Shown: positions 33,956-45,533, counted from the first letter of the stretch. The stretch is DNA of 64,000 bases from Eudorina sp. 2006-703-Eu-15 (GCA_003117195.1 BDSI01000007.1:248001-312000), one strand, 5' to 3'. Notes: a model not told the origin generated them from the letters alone. Numbers and translations are program-made.

Positions 33956-36900
33956 TCAGTCCCCCTTCGCCGCGCGCTTGGGCCGGGGGCCGTGGCAGCT
34001 GCGCTCAGCGCAGCGCTTCTTGCTGTGCCAGTGCTGCATCGCAAACGGGAGGATGCGCTCATCGAACTCCTTGTAGGGTGGGTCGTCCTCCGACTGGTGC
34101 TTGATCCGGATCTCCGGACCGCACAACCTCACGCGCATGAGCTTATCCAGCGTGCTCAGGTCGAGCTGGGTGCGCTCCCACGACTTGATGTCGTTCATTG
34201 CGCTGAAACCCCGCTCCACCTCAGCGCTGGCTGGCTGCATGACCAGCATGATCTGGACCAGCTTCCAAACCAACGGAGCAAGCCGCTTCAGCCACACGCC
34301 CTCCATCATGTAAAACTCTCGTGCAAGCAATGGCCCCTTGCCCAGAGCTTGCGCCTTCGCCTGCTTAGCATGCTTGACCAGCTTGTGCACCGCATGCAGC
34401 TTCCACTCCTCGTGGACATTGCCCCCCAAACGCTTTGCGTACCACTTCCCCAGGGCCTTAATCTCCACCGATCCAAATGACTCGGCCGCGCCTTCCTTCA
34501 CGGCCGCCAAAACCTCCGGACTGAAAATCCGGAACTTTGCGGCATGGCCCAGATCCTCTTCGGGGAAGCGGTCCCTAATCAACGCAAACAAATCGGTGCA
34601 CAGATTGCTGACGTACTTCTTCTTACGGAAAACCTCCGCCCCAAACGTAGCCCAGGAAACTGCCCCACCCGCGCCCAACTCTAGGTCGTGCCCATGCCAC
34701 CGCCCACTCGACTCCTTCAGCGACGCGAGCAGCTCATTGATGGCCGCGCTGAAGGTGGGCGGCACGTTGCTCTTGTCGTTGACCTTGTGGTACGTGAACT
34801 TGATCTCGAGGGCGCGCAGCTCAGACTCCAGCCACGACTCCACATCCACAAGCGCCAACTGGCTCGACTGAAAGCAGCAGCTGACCTTAGCGGTGACACC
34901 CAGAATCTCATCCAGGATGTACGTCAGGATGAGGTTGTTTGCGTTTCTGTCGGGGCAAGAGCCATGTTGGTGGCAAGGCACGCCGGGTGGGGAAATCAAT
35001 TTGGTAATCAAGGGGGGAGATAGACCTACTGTTCAAGTAAAGCACACAAGCAATCGAACAGAGCATTCCAGGAACGTGATGCGCCGCTACCAAACATGCC
35101 CAGCCCAAACACGAAAGCAACAAAGGAGAGACGCTGCGCATGCATGCTTGCTTACTTCAGCCAGCCGTAGATGGTTTCGGCGGCGGGACCAGTCTCCTGC
35201 TCGAAGTACTCCAGCAGGACCGGGTACAGCTCCTTAAGCGAGAACGGGACAGCCCTGTGGAGAAAAAACGAAACGAATGCCCAGGTTAATTCCAACACTA
35301 CCACACTTCGCAGCTGCGGCCGAAGTCCCCATTGCTTGGGTGACAACTCACGTGTGGGGCTTCAAGAGCTTGTACTCCTTGGCCCCGAGCAGCTCCTGAA
35401 GGGATCGCAGGTCATCCCTGCGCAGCGGGGAGACCTTGAAGTGGCTGTAGATCTTCGAGATCATCGTGTCCAGCAGCACCAGGTCTTCGTCACCCTTGAA
35501 CAGGTCCGCGCAAGACAGCGCGAGCTTGTGGGCGGCGCAGTGGAAGGACAAGAGGTCGGGGCACTCCTTCTTCAGGAGTGCCGCAACACCCTTGTGCTCG
35601 CCGACCATGACGCTGGCCCCGTCGCTGGTGAAGCCGACAACCTTGCCCATGTCGATGCCGTCCTCCTGGAAAGGTCAAAGATGGCAAGGGGACAACGACA
35701 AATATACAGGCTCTCAGCATGAAACCCGATTCCCAGGGACCGCTGCCAAGGCTACAGAGCGTGTGAGGTAAAGATAGGTACAGTCGTACAGCCCATGCGC
35801 ATCAATTCGCAGTGCCCATCCCGATAGTTGTAGGTGCCCAACTGCGCGGGGAACGTACCTCCAGGGCCTCCTTTACGAGGTCGAAGAGCGCCGCCGCATT
35901 AGCACTGCCCTTGATGTGCAGCAGCTTCCGGTACCGGTTGTTGACCTCGCCCATCTCGTCGGAGTACGACACATACAAGGCAAGGTGGTGGGTGATAGCC
36001 CGGTCGGTGGACTCGTCGATGGTGATGGCCAGGAACTCGGAGTCCGCGATGGCCACCCTGGCCACAACATAGTGTGACCCCATATGCCCCTTCGTACCTC
36101 CGAAAGGCAGTCCAGCATCTCCATGCCTGCAGGCCGAGACTGGTAGGGGCCTGCGATCTTGATGTGCGTCGCGTCGGAGGCGGCAAGCAAGGCCGCAAGG
36201 TCCACATAGCTCCTCAGGGACTGCGGGGCGAGAATCGACGGATAGGTTGATCAGGGAAGGGACGGTAGGTTATTTGTCTAGTTAAGCAGAGATGCATGTA
36301 CACGGGCAGCCGACGGGGTGGGGTTGTTGGGCGAAGTCTTGGGAGCCGAAGGTGAAGGCGCTGCAGCCGACGGGGTGGGCTTGTTGGGCGAGGGCGTATC
36401 GGCGGGCTTGGGAGCCGAAGGTGAAGGCGCTGCAGCCGACGGGGTGGGCTTGTTGGGCGAGGGCGTATCGGCGGGCTTGGGGGCCTTGGGTGAGGGCGCG
36501 GCAGCCGACGGGGTGGGCTTGTTGGGCGAGGGCGTAGCGGCGGGCTTGGGGGCCTTGGGTGACGCAGACACGGTCCGCGGAGGCGCAGCAGCATCCAAAC
36601 GCTCGATGATATTGAGGTTGGTGCCGTTGAAGTTCGTAGCCGCCTTGCGCACCTATGGGAAATGCGGGGAGTGCCGAATGAACCAGTAAGGCGCACGGCA
36701 AAGAGCAACAGTTTTGGAACCCTACTCAGTCATCACTGAGACTTACCGGCATAGTCTCCGGGCTTGAATCAATTTCAATGATCTCGATAGGATTCGTAGG
36801 AGCTTGCTGCCTCCGCGGCGAGCGGGCCGTGTAGGATGCGGGCAGGGGCACCTTGCGCACGAACGCACCGAGCGAGCTCTGCTTCTTGGTCTGAGCCTTC

Positions 36901-36983
36901 TTGATGGCGGGAGACTTCACGGCGTTGTTGTCAGATGCCTTGGCCTTAGCCAAGTAGGTAGCCGCGGCATTAGCGTTAGCCAT
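33956..36983 (-). CDS. hAT transposase (ZNF862/hAT-C type), seven exons with one unresolved join
   Basis: Exons 36983-36747, 36652-36302, 36220-36098, 36057-35859, 35665-35352, 35254-35156 and 34946-33956. All joins keep phase except exon 3 to exon 4: only 40 nt separate them and the frame differs by one, so a small indel or an unseen splice is likely. Landmarks of hAT transposases are FLAITIDESTDRAITHHLAL (catalytic DDE start region), VVGFTSDGASVMVG, FHCAAHKLAL, and the C-terminal dimerisation core ASAEVERGFSAMNDIKS. The N-terminus is basic and contains KKQSSLGAFV, similar to a PCNA-binding motif. Exon 2 is a Pro/Ala/Ser linker of 23-residue repeats. The transposase would cut and paste elements with these terminal repeats. 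Whether it is active is unknown. Confidence 0.8.
36316..36560 (-). repeat. 69-bp coding repeats in hAT exon 2
   Basis: About three and a half units of 69 nt, each coding a 23-residue Pro/Ala/Ser block around NKPTPSAAAPSP. The last unit is partial (NNPTPSAA). Confidence 0.8.
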
Positions 36984-39900
36984 TGCGGAAGAGAAACACA
37001 AATGAACCAGGACGGAAGTTGCCGAGATTTTATAGCTAAAATGGATTTGCAGAGTGTGAAATTGCGAGCCAAATGACGCTTATAAAAGAGCCATTGGCGT
37101 ACGAACGTGGCAGTTCTCGCGGGCTTTCGTCGGCTTCGGTTACGGGCACTCGGGCTACACGGAAACCACATGCTAACCAGTCAGAGGAACAAAAAATATT
37201 TCCTTGATTCATGTTTTGTGCGTTGCAGATAAAAACCTTGGGCGTGTCCGCGTCGTGCGTACCCTTACCAAACCCACCCGAGGCCCAACCCGGCGCTGAC
37301 TCAATATGTTCCTTACTATACCCATGCTGCCTTTTGAGTGTCACTGTAACAGGCATTCCGTAGTAGGGCAAAGGACACATAGAACAGCGGAGACAGGAGT
37401 AGGAAAAGTCACGGTTTTGTGTGCACCCTTTCCCCGGCCTCCGTTACCAAACCCCACCTACCGACCTTTCGCCTTTCCAACTGCCGTTGAACTCGCGCAC
37501 CAGTCCCCGCCTCCGTCCTGTGCAGCCTTGCCTTTAGGGCCTAGCAGGTAATAACACGCATACATCCTTGTACTGAGGAAGCCCCGCCTTTCCTCCGTTC
37601 CCCTTCCCACTTCTTCTGGGCACAATAGCAGAGCGGCGTGCTTCGTTACCTGGTCCCCTCGCTGGCTCCGCTTGCTCGCTTACAGCGCCCATTCGCACGC
37701 TCATACCGTTACGGATCCCTCTGTGCTTATGGAGCGTTGACACAAGCCAAGGTGGCAGTGCTGTGAGCCATTTTTCGATTTCCCTGGCGTCTTCAGCTGT
37801 TCAGGAGCCTTGCGTTCCCTTGTCCAACCCCTGGTAATGGTGCGTCGGCAGCTCGGCACACAAGGAACGTGGCACGTCGCTCTGATTCTGCACCGGGGTC
37901 TTTCAAGTGTTGAGGCTTTGTTTGGCCATCGGTTACAATGTGTTACGTCTCGTCTGTGTGTTCCAGACCGCTCCATTACCCCAACGTGCAGCGTACCTCC
38001 ATTCACATGTCATGTCTCGAGCGCAGAATTAGCACAGTCTTATAGCCGCCTGCACCACTTGCCCCCGTCCGCAATAGGGACGCCATGCGAAACAACGCCG
38101 CCACTACCAACCCTGGTGTTGGCCTCAACTGCGACACCCATCCTCGACAACAGAACCCATTCCCATTGCCGAAAGAACACAATGCGAGCCCCCGCCACTG
38201 CGCCCGCGCGTATAGACCCCGATACACCAACGCGATTAGCCTACGCCTGAGCAAACCTAGCACAACGCTACACGCCAGCCGAAGCCTGCTCAAATGCTTG
38301 CCCCCGTTCCAACTCCTCGCCGGCCCGGCCGTCGACGTTCACTGAAGTCCGCGCCGAGGACCACGACAGGTCTTTGCGCCAGGAGGGCATGCCCAGAGGC
38401 CATGCGGTGCAGGAGCGTCGGAAGAGGGTCAGAGTATGAGGCGGGACCAGACGAAACGAAAGCGTCAGTATCGTCAACCAGTACAGAGAGGAGGAATGTC
38501 ACGGATGCTGCAAAACAACTCCCCGGTTACCAGGTGCAGGAGGTGGTGGGAAACAATATCGTGTGAGCTGGGCAGATATCACCAGCAGGCGCAGGCAGTA
38601 CGGACTGAAGCAATACATGCAGGGGCAAGGGCAGTACCGGCAGGGCCAAGAACGACGCAAGAGGGGCGGAGGTTTGGATTCAGGCTATGTGAACCCGGCC
38701 GGCTGGCCCGCTGCCGGTTCGGGTGTCGGCGGCTCCGCCGCTGCCGCCCCGCCCTACACTCCCTCCCGTGTCCCAGCCCCTCCTCCGTGAAATCGAGGCG
38801 AGTCACCGCCCCAGTGGGCGGTGCCAGCACATGCGGACGGATGGCGCGGGGCTGACGGGACGCGCGTGCAAGGCGGCGAGGGGCAGGCGCGGGCGAGATG
38901 AGGGGAAGGGCGAACTGTTGCACGAAGGGGGCCCCGCCCCGCCCCGGAGCGAGGAAAATCGCGGCCCTCCGGCGAACCACCGCTGCCTGACGGGTGGAGC
39001 GCCGAAGCGCTCTCCCCAGGATACAGGGAGAGGGGCGTAAGGAACCTCTGCCCCCTCACTCTCAACCAATGGCGCGCTCCTGATCACCATTTTACCGAGG
39101 ACCGGTGACAGCTGTGCCCCCAGAGCGTCACGCACGCGTCAGATCCGGGTATGCAGTCGGGCGCTCCATGATGGGGCTATGGTTTGCACAAGACAGCACA
39201 TCACCAAGTAAGCTTCCCTTTCGTACACCCATCCCCTGCGCTAGCGGCCCTCGCCTACAAGTCCCGCTGCCAACACCCACTGATCTGGCCCGACCCTGCT
39301 CGGGCACCCACGGATCCCCAACGTGCCCGGAAGGATGGTTTGTCAGGTGCGGGCTTTCCTAGGCCTCCCAGGGCTCCGCTCGGAACCAAAGGCCGCCAAG
39401 CCCTGAAACCTCATTGCGTCCTTACCCTTGGACCCTTCAGCGAGGCCCCAGCCGTCTGGCCAGCTTGCCCACATGCCCGACGGCGGCGCCGTGCAGCGTG
39501 ATAACACACCACGCCATCACACCCATCACCCACCCCTTTACGCCCATCAATCAAACCGCCCGGCGCACAGTTCACCTACCGCAGCAAAACACATTACGTG
39601 TCTCTCTCCGCTGCCCAAGCTGCCGGCTGCACGCGCTCGCCACATGTGTTTGTCGCTCGGCGCCCAGCTCTGAAGGTGAAGGCAAGGGACGAGGGAGAGC
39701 GCAGGAGGGACGCGGGAGCGGTGGGCACTAGGCACAGTGGTGGGACACGTTGGGGTATGACAACAAGAGCAGAAGCAATGAAGCATTCTTGGCGGTGCGC
39801 GTCCGGTCGCTGCTTCCTGTCGGCTGCGGCCAGGCGGCATAACAAGGACTGACATGCACGATGCACAGGCGCCGCCAGCATCCGAGGATAGGATTCCGGT

Positions 39901-40707
39901 GACCCACGGTACGGTATGCACACGTGCACACGTGGGCCTACCACTACAACGCGCTTCGCGTCCTTGTCCAGCATGAAAGGCTGATGCGTACCGTGTCACC
40001 ATCCACATATGATTCCATCTCCAGTGTGCGCAGCTGCGCACGTAGGCCCTAGCGCCCCGCCCCCCGGTAGCGGCTACCGGGTACGCCACCAGGTGTGACC
40101 ACTCGCGACGAAGCTGGTAACATAGCAGCTCTGTGGACGTAGTTTTGATCTTTCCATGATTATGCCTAGAAGACAAAACATTCCCGCGAAGAGAGCAACA
40201 GAAGGTGCGTTTCGCGCCACCATTGGAAACGTTCGCGCACTGCTAGAGCCTGTCAGCTATTTTCACAGCAACCTCTGCACACGAACAAGTTTCTGCTAGG
40301 CGCACGGAGACTAAGGAACGTGCGAAAGCGTTCGGTACTGTGTACTGCGCCTGTTCACTATGTGTGGTCCAAACGTAAAGCACCTTTGCAATAAGTAATA
40401 AAGGTATGATTTGGGTTCAATAGTCATGTCCGGAACTATACATGACAGGCGGATAGGGCGCATCATCGGCTATGTACTGCCGAAACAAGGGTAGATCGCC
40501 GTACCCAAAATCTCCAAAAACGACTGATATCAATGAGAATCGACCCCAGGCCGGAGATATCCGGGGGTGTGTCGACCTACCAAGTTTCTGTCAACGGAAA
40601 GATACGTGGCTACCTTGCTGCATCAAAACTTCTTATATTGCCACTTTCTGCGGGGAAAAAGTATCTAAAATTTTCCAAGTTTTTGGGCCGAATATATATT
40701 CATATCT
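36984..40707. other. Non-coding part of the hAT element
   Basis: No exon is supported over 3.7 kb. It should hold the transposase promoter. A decayed LINE 3' relic lies at 38,996-39,362. The right-terminal 250 bp are AT-rich and contain scattered GATATC/GTATCT-type motifs also found near the left end. Confidence 0.5.
38996..39362 (-). mobile_element. Old LINE 3' relic inside hAT
   Basis: Matches the LINE 3' region at 54,250-54,810 (for example GGGGCGTAAGG, GTATGCAGTCGGG and CCATGATGGGGCTATGGTTT) but is diverged. It lacks an internal ~220-bp block and has no flanking GT tract. Confidence 0.7.
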
Positions 40708-40722
40708 TAAGATAGCCACCCT
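40708..40722. repeat. hAT terminal inverted repeat, right
   Basis: TAAGATAGCCACCCT, followed directly by the target duplication GGTGGGAG at 40723-40730. Confidence 0.9.
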
Positions 40723-42624
40723 GGTGGGAGTGAGCTTGCGGCTCTCGTATGCTATGACTCGTTCTGTGCCGTCTTGGACCTGGGACAGGACGCCACCGGT
40801 CGCGTAATCTGACGCGTCCGTGGTAACCGTGAAAGGCAAATTGGCGTCCGGCGGGGCGACGACGGGCGCACTCGTAAGTGCGTCCTTGATGGCTTGAAAG
40901 GCCTTGGTGCAATCGTCGTCCCAACCCGTGATCAACTGCTTGGTGCCTTTGCCAGTGTGGCCGGCGAGCAGATTGGTCAGGGGCGTAGCAAGGTGAGCGA
41001 ATCCCTTAACCATTCGGCGGTAGTACTGCGCAAGTCCCAAAAACGAGCGCAAATCCGTGATGGTCTTGGGCTGCGGCCATTTGGAGACCGCATCGAGCTT
41101 GCGAGGGTCAGCAGTGATGCCATCAGCGCTCACGACGTGACCCAAGAAGTCGATCTCGGTGACACCGAAGGCACATTTGGATGCTTTAGCGTACAACTTG
41201 TGTTCTCGCAACAGCTTCAGCACTTGTTCCAAGTGGTCTGCGTGCTCCTCAGTGGTCTTGGAGTAGATCAGGATGTCGTCGAGGTACACCAGTACAAACT
41301 GGTCCAGGAACGGACGGAAGATGTCGTTCATCAGCCGTTGGAAGGTGGCTGGGGCATTGGTTAGCCCGAACGGCATGACCGTGAACTCGAAGTGCCCGTA
41401 ACGCGTGTTGATCACGGTCTTGGGAATGTCCTCCTCCGAAACTCGGATCTGGTGATAACCGGACTGGAGATCGATCTTGCTGAACACTTTAGCGCCGTGG
41501 AGGCGGTCCAGCAATTCGTCTATGCGTGGCAGGGGGTAAACGTTGCGCACCGTGGCCTTGTTAAGGGCGCGGTAATCGATGCACATACGCAAACCACCAT
41601 CCTTCTTGGACGCGAAGAGGACTGGGGCACCGTAGGGAGAGACGCTGGGCCGGATATGACCTTGGTCCAGCAACTTGGTGATCTGGGATTTGAGCTCGGC
41701 CAACTCTTCTTGCGACATGCGGTATGAGTTCCGACTCATCGGCTCATGGGTATTGAGCTCGATCTTGTGGTCCACCGCACGCTGCGGTGGCATCCCCTTG
41801 GGTTCAGTGAACACATCCGGAAACTGGTTAAGTACAGGCGACATGTCGACTGCGGGCTTGGGCCCTTCCGGGGTGTCAACCTCGCGTACGACGCAAAGGT
41901 TGTACGACCGTGTGGCTCGGACCAGGCGCTTGAACTGGAGGGCGGACAGCAGCTTGGGTTTACGCTCTTGCATGGCCGTGGGCGGGTCCGAGTGCAGGAC
42001 CAGCGTTTTGGCGCCTTGGGAAAGCGTGAGCGTGTTCTTTTGCCAATCGATCTGGGGGTTGAATCGCTTGAGCCAGGGTTTGCCGAGTACCACGTCAAAA
42101 TCGCCAAGGTCAGTGGCCGTAAGGGTAACACGGCTCTTGTGCGACTTGAGGCAGACGGGCACGTGGGGCAACACATGGGGGCAATCTTGGTACTGTCCGT
42201 TGGCTAGCTTGACCCGAAGGTCAGGCACAGCCTTGGCCGCCTTGAGGTCCTTCCGAGCGAGCCACTTGGTGCTGACAAAATCACCGGTTGCGCCGCCATC
42301 CACAAGGATGAGCGCTCGGCGGCCGCAAACTGTTCCGGCGAAAAGCAGCTGCTGGGCACCTGCGTCCAGATGCACGGCTGCTAAGAAAAGCTCTGGTTCT
42401 GGGGGCTCATGAGCATCTTGGGCCTGGGAATCCGGGGCTGGGGCTACGGGTTCCGGGGTCTGGGGCTCGGCTAGGGGCACAGGGGATGTACTGGGTTCCT
42501 GGGGGTTCTCGGGTTCCTCTGGGGTGTTCCTGGTGGTTTCTGGGACAGTGCTTGGAACAGACGAACCTAGGGGTTCAGAGGCAAGGGCCCCTAGGTTTAC
42601 TTCTCGTTTTTTCGGAGCGGGCAC
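40723..42624 (-). CDS. Pol of the inner gypsy element, first part (protease, RT, start of RNase H)
   Basis: Reached from gag by a -1 shift. A Pro/Glu-rich leader ([11 protein letters not shown]) is followed by a retropepsin-like site ([15 protein letters not shown]). RT comes next, with [34 protein letters not shown] and the YLDD site ([12 protein letters not shown]). RNase H begins ([18 protein letters not shown]) and the frame is cut after RKLTPT by the hAT element at 40,722. No stop or frameshift occurs before that. It continues at 33603. Confidence 0.9.
42564..42612 (-). promoter_or_regulatory. Programmed -1 frameshift signal between gag and pol
   Basis: On the minus strand the gag codons CGA AAA AAC contain the heptamer A AAA AAC at 42612-42606. 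After an 8-nt spacer, a perfect 10-bp stem AACCTAGGGG / CCCCTAGGTT (42597-42588 with 42573-42564) closes a 14-nt loop. The stem overlaps the last base of the gag stop codon. Slipping back one base continues into pol as KKREVNLG. This is the classic arrangement for -1 frameshifting; its activity has not been tested. Confidence 0.85.
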
Positions 42625-43724
42625 TCAATCGCCTTGTGCTTGCCGGTGCGGCACCGGAAGCAGAGGCCGCTCTCCATGAGCTTCGCCTTCTCCTCGGCCG
42701 ACAGCTTCTGGAGCTTGGGCGGCGCGGAGGTATCGGTTTTGGGCTTGGGCGGCGGGCCGTTCTTGCCCTTCTTGGGCACGAACTTGCTTGGGTTGAGGGC
42801 GTTGACCTCCATGGCGCTGGTGTCCTTGGACGTGGAGGCACCGCCTTGGCGAGACGGCGCGCCAGCGCTCTTGATGGCGTGGTCAATGCTCTCTGCCTTG
42901 TCGCACAGCTCGCTGTAGGTGAGCTGGTCGGGCTTGGCCACCTGCACAGCCAAGGCAACGCGGACCTCGGTCGGCAGCGCCGCGATGATGCGCTCCTTCT
43001 TCTCGGACTCTGCGATGTTGGGGATGTGCAGGCACAGCCGGTCGATCTGAGTGACCAACGCGGAGACCGACCCCTTGTACATGACCTTGCGCAGCTTGGC
43101 TCGGGCCTTGTCGGCGGCAAGGTGGTCCGTGAACTTCTGGGCCAGGTTGGCCGTGGCGTCTGGGTACACGAACACCTTGCCCTCGATGTGGGTACGCCAG
43201 TACAAGTTGGCGTCACCCGTGAGCATCTGCGCCATGGCGGTCATGCGGCTGGTGTCGTTGAGGCCTAGGGCATCGAAGTAGTTGTTCGCCCGGTAGATGA
43301 ACTCGTCCCAACGCAGCTCGCCCTTCTTGCTTTCACCGGAAAAATTGGGCGGGCGCAGGTGCTTGAGCACATCTTTCATGACCAGGGCTTGCAACGGGGC
43401 TTGGTGCGCGGTCGCGTAGGCAGTTTGCTGGGCTACTTGCTGCGCCGTGTGGTGGGCAACGGCGGCGGCTTGCTGCTGCGCGACGGCGGCTGCGTGCTGC
43501 ACAACTTGGTGGGCAGCGGCGCTAGCGGCTTGGTGTGCGGCTTGGGAAGCTTGTTCAGCTGCAGAGTTGATGGGGGACTGCAGCGTTTGCTGAACGTGAC
43601 GCACTATCTCAGGCATGGCTTCACGCATCAACTCTTGCACCAAGCTACGCACGGCTGGGTCTTGGACAGGTGCAAGTGGGTGAGAGTCAGCATGCGCGGA
43701 GCGGGGCGTTTGTTGTTCCTCCAT
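42597..43724 (-). CDS. Gag of the inner gypsy element (375 aa)
   Basis: An N-terminal Ala/Gln/His-rich helical region (residues ~45-115) precedes a retrotransposon Gag core ([42 protein letters not shown]). A zinc knuckle of CCHC type ([14 protein letters not shown]) ends the protein and should bind RNA. ATG 43724 is the only good start. The stop lies just after the slippery heptamer, so most ribosomes should end here and a fraction enter pol. Confidence 0.88.
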   Translation of the reverse strand: MEEQQTPRSAHADSHPLAPVQDPAVRSLVQELMREAMPEIVRHVQQTLQSPINSAAEQASQAAHQAASAAAHQVVQHAAAVAQQQAAAVAHHTAQQVAQQTAYATAHQAPLQALVMKDVLKHLRPPNFSGESKKGELRWDEFIYRANNYFDALGLNDTSRMTAMAQMLTGDANLYWRTHIEGKVFVYPDATANLAQKFTDHLAADKARAKLRKVMYKGSVSALVTQIDRLCLHIPNIAESEKKERIIAALPTEVRVALAVQVAKPDQLTYSELCDKAESIDHAIKSAGAPSRQGGASTSKDTSAMEVNALNPSKFVPKKGKNGPPPKPKTDTSAPPKLQKLSAEEKAKLMESGLCFRCRTGKHKAIECPLRKNEK

Positions 43725-43772
43725 TGTTACAATTCAGAGGAACCCTCGACAACAACCACCGCCACTCGCAAA

Positions 43773-44297
43773 CTACAGCTCCTTGGACGGCTTGGTTCCA
43801 GCCGCCGGCAGGCTAGCCCGCGACGGCTGGTTCTTCTCGGACCGGGACTCGGGCCTGGACTGGGACTTGGCGTCAGCCGCCGACACGCGCTGGCGCTGCG
43901 GCGAGCTGAAGATGGGCTCCGGGCCCGGGCGCTTGTACGGGTTGCTGCCGGAGGGCTGGGTACCGTAGTGCGCAGCCAGCAAGGTGGAGATTTGCTCGGC
44001 CAATGGGATGCGCCTCAACTCGGCCAACTCCTGCTTGGTCCGCTCCAGCTCCCGGTTCTGAGCGACGTACTTGCTGTGCCGCTCTTGGTCCTTCTCCTGC
44101 AGGCTGTGAAGCTCTTGGTCCTTGGTGCTAATGAGCTCGACGTGCATGCTCAGCTGGGTCTTGAGGGCCTCGTAATCATCCTCGTACTTGGCCAGCTGCC
44201 TCTTGAGTTCGTCGCGCACTTGGACCAGCAGGTGGTACGGGGTGGGCCTGTAGGTCGTCAAGGTTCTCGGGCAGGGACTTGGGCGCCTACGGCACAC
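43773..44297 (-). CDS. Extra coiled-coil ORF upstream of gag in the inner element
   Basis: An open frame precedes gag by 48 nt. It contains a heptad-rich coiled coil (DELKRQLAKYEDDYEALK, NRELERTKQELAELR) and then a basic Ser/Pro-rich tail (SSPQRQRVSAADAKSQ). The start is uncertain because the first in-frame ATG lies inside the coil (LSMHVEL); translation may begin at a non-AUG codon or by splicing. It may be a separate accessory protein or a divergent first part of Gag. Its role is unknown. Confidence 0.5.
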   Translation of the reverse strand: MCRRRPSPCPRTLTTYRPTPYHLLVQVRDELKRQLAKYEDDYEALKTQLSMHVELISTKDQELHSLQEKDQERHSKYVAQNRELERTKQELAELRRIPLAEQISTLLAAHYGTQPSGSNPYKRPGPEPIFSSPQRQRVSAADAKSQSRPESRSEKNQPSRASLPAAGTKPSKEL

Positions 44298-44528
44298 AGG
44301 ACCCGTACAAGTGACTTGGAGCTCGGACTTAAAAAAAAATTTTTGTGAGGCCTCGGACTTAGGTCTTGATCAATTTAATCTTGAACAAGTACCTGCTTGG
44401 ACATAGTTGATGTTGACATCTCAAAAAGCGAAGGTCTCGGGTTCGATACTCGAGGGCTTCGTTGCAGGTTGACTTAGGAAAATCTCGGGCTTCTCGGGTG
44501 ACCTCGGGCTGGGTACCTTAGGCAGAAT

Positions 44529-44546
44529 CGAACAGTCTCGATCCAA
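44529..44546 (-). other. Primer-binding site of the inner element
   Basis: On the minus strand TTGGATCGAGACTGTTCG follows the 5' LTR. A tRNA ending in CGATCCA would pair. The tRNA identity was not determined. Confidence 0.6.
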
Positions 44547-44989
44547 TGTAGAAGGGTGGAAGTGCTCCGGTACTGGGGACAAGGGGCCTTGGGTGTAACA
44601 CTTAATAGTTACAAGCTTGGTTGTCTGAGAGTCACGGGGAATCAAGGATTATCGTCCGGAATGGCATGGGGGCCACTTAAATAGCGTTCCATGTCGTACA
44701 CACTCCAGGAGGGGCCCTCGGACACTCGGGCCCTTCAACGACTAACCAAAGATACCAAACGGATAGCCGGCGGATCGACGGGTCTATCCATACTCGACAG
44801 CTAGGTTACAACCGGTTTCGCTTCGACGGACCTTCCATCCGTCTCGCTACATATACTAGCTACTTCCACTTCAGGACATCGGGCTTGCGGAAGCGTTAAG
44901 GTAACAAAGTCAAGGTTCAAAGGTCGCGGGATCGATCCCCGCACGAAGCGATCGCAGATCAATAGCTATTTTGATAGCATCCTGCTACA
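44547..44989 (-). repeat. 5' LTR of the inner gypsy element
   Basis: 443 bp. It differs from 31189-31631 at five sites, seen in the contexts CCTTGGG, GTCACGG, GGCATGGG, TCCACTTC and GTAACAAAG. Confidence 0.93.
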
Positions 44990-45140
44990 CGAGCATAACA
45001 GCTGGGAACCGGAGAAAAACCTCCGCGAGGACTCCCTCGTCGAGGCCCTGGTCGAGCGAAACTTGGACGGCCTCGTAACACGGCCACCACCACCTGTGCC
45101 ACAGCGCCGCAAGCGCTCAACACAGCGTCGTACCGTCTAA
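44990..45140 (+). pseudogene. C-terminal end of the outer pol, split off by the inner element
   Basis: After the duplicated CGAGC, the outer frame resumes as NSWEPEKNLRE, the end of the chromodomain, and a basic tail (PQRRKRSTQRRTV) to TAA at 45138. It reads in the same frame as 30,849-31,188. Confidence 0.85.
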
Positions 45141-45533
45141 CCCGTGCAAACTGTGTTGGGGTCCACCCTTCATAGCTGTCAACGGAAGGTCAACCTACTG
45201 TCCCTAGGCGTGCTCCGCGCCAACACAGTATCGCTGACATGCACTCCACGGCACTACAAGTAGTCGTGTCACCCCGGATTGGCGCACATTCTCGTGCTGC
45301 CTTGACTCTGATGTTCTTACTCGGCTGTCAACACTCCTCACATGCCTGGTGAAATTGGCAATGTGACGGTGGGTGAGGCTGACGGTGATGCTTTGGGTGA
45401 TTCCAAGCTGACCCGCCTCTCATCCTTCGTTCTGAGCAAACCTGGCTTGCTGCTCGGACTTGCACGTTTGCCTCGGTTACACGGGATAAAGGCATGCAAG
45501 AGCGGTGACAGAGCTCCCGAGGACGGTTCGCTT
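45141..45533 (+). other. 3' untranslated part of the outer element
   Basis: No coding sequence is supported between the pol stop and the polypurine tract. Confidence 0.6.

Larger units (their letters stand above)
33604..40722 (-). mobile_element. hAT DNA transposon (7.1 kb) inside the inner gypsy pol
   Basis: Bounded by the 8-bp duplication GGTGGGAG and terminal inverted repeats: CAGGGTGGCTATCTTA-type at the left, TAAGATAGCCACCCT at the right (15 bp perfect). The left end has two extra bases (TC). It carries a minus-strand transposase gene with the hAT C-terminal dimerisation region. Some 3.7 kb of non-coding DNA lies between the transposase start and the right end. Confidence 0.9.
31189..44989 (-). 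mobile_element. Inner Ty3/gypsy chromovirus, nested antisense in the outer element
   Basis: LTRs of 443 bp (TGTAG...CTACA) differ at five positions by eye. The target duplication CGAGC is at 31184-31188 and 44990-44994. Removing the insert rejoins the outer chromodomain in frame. The element reads right to left: 5' LTR, primer site, small coiled-coil ORF, gag, -1 frameshift signal, pol, polypurine tract, 3' LTR. Its only disabling lesion seen is the hAT insertion in the RNase H part of pol. Without that insert it is about 6.7 kb. Confidence 0.93.

Noticed and set aside
40894..44348. Long plus-strand ORFs opposite the inner gag/pol, up to 329 codons
   Set aside because: Mirror frames of GC-rich coding DNA. 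Gag/pol motifs are clear on the minus strand.
44425..44460. GGTTCGATACTCGAG considered as a tRNA gene
   Set aside because: Only a T-arm-like stretch is present; no acceptor, D or anticodon arm pairs around it.
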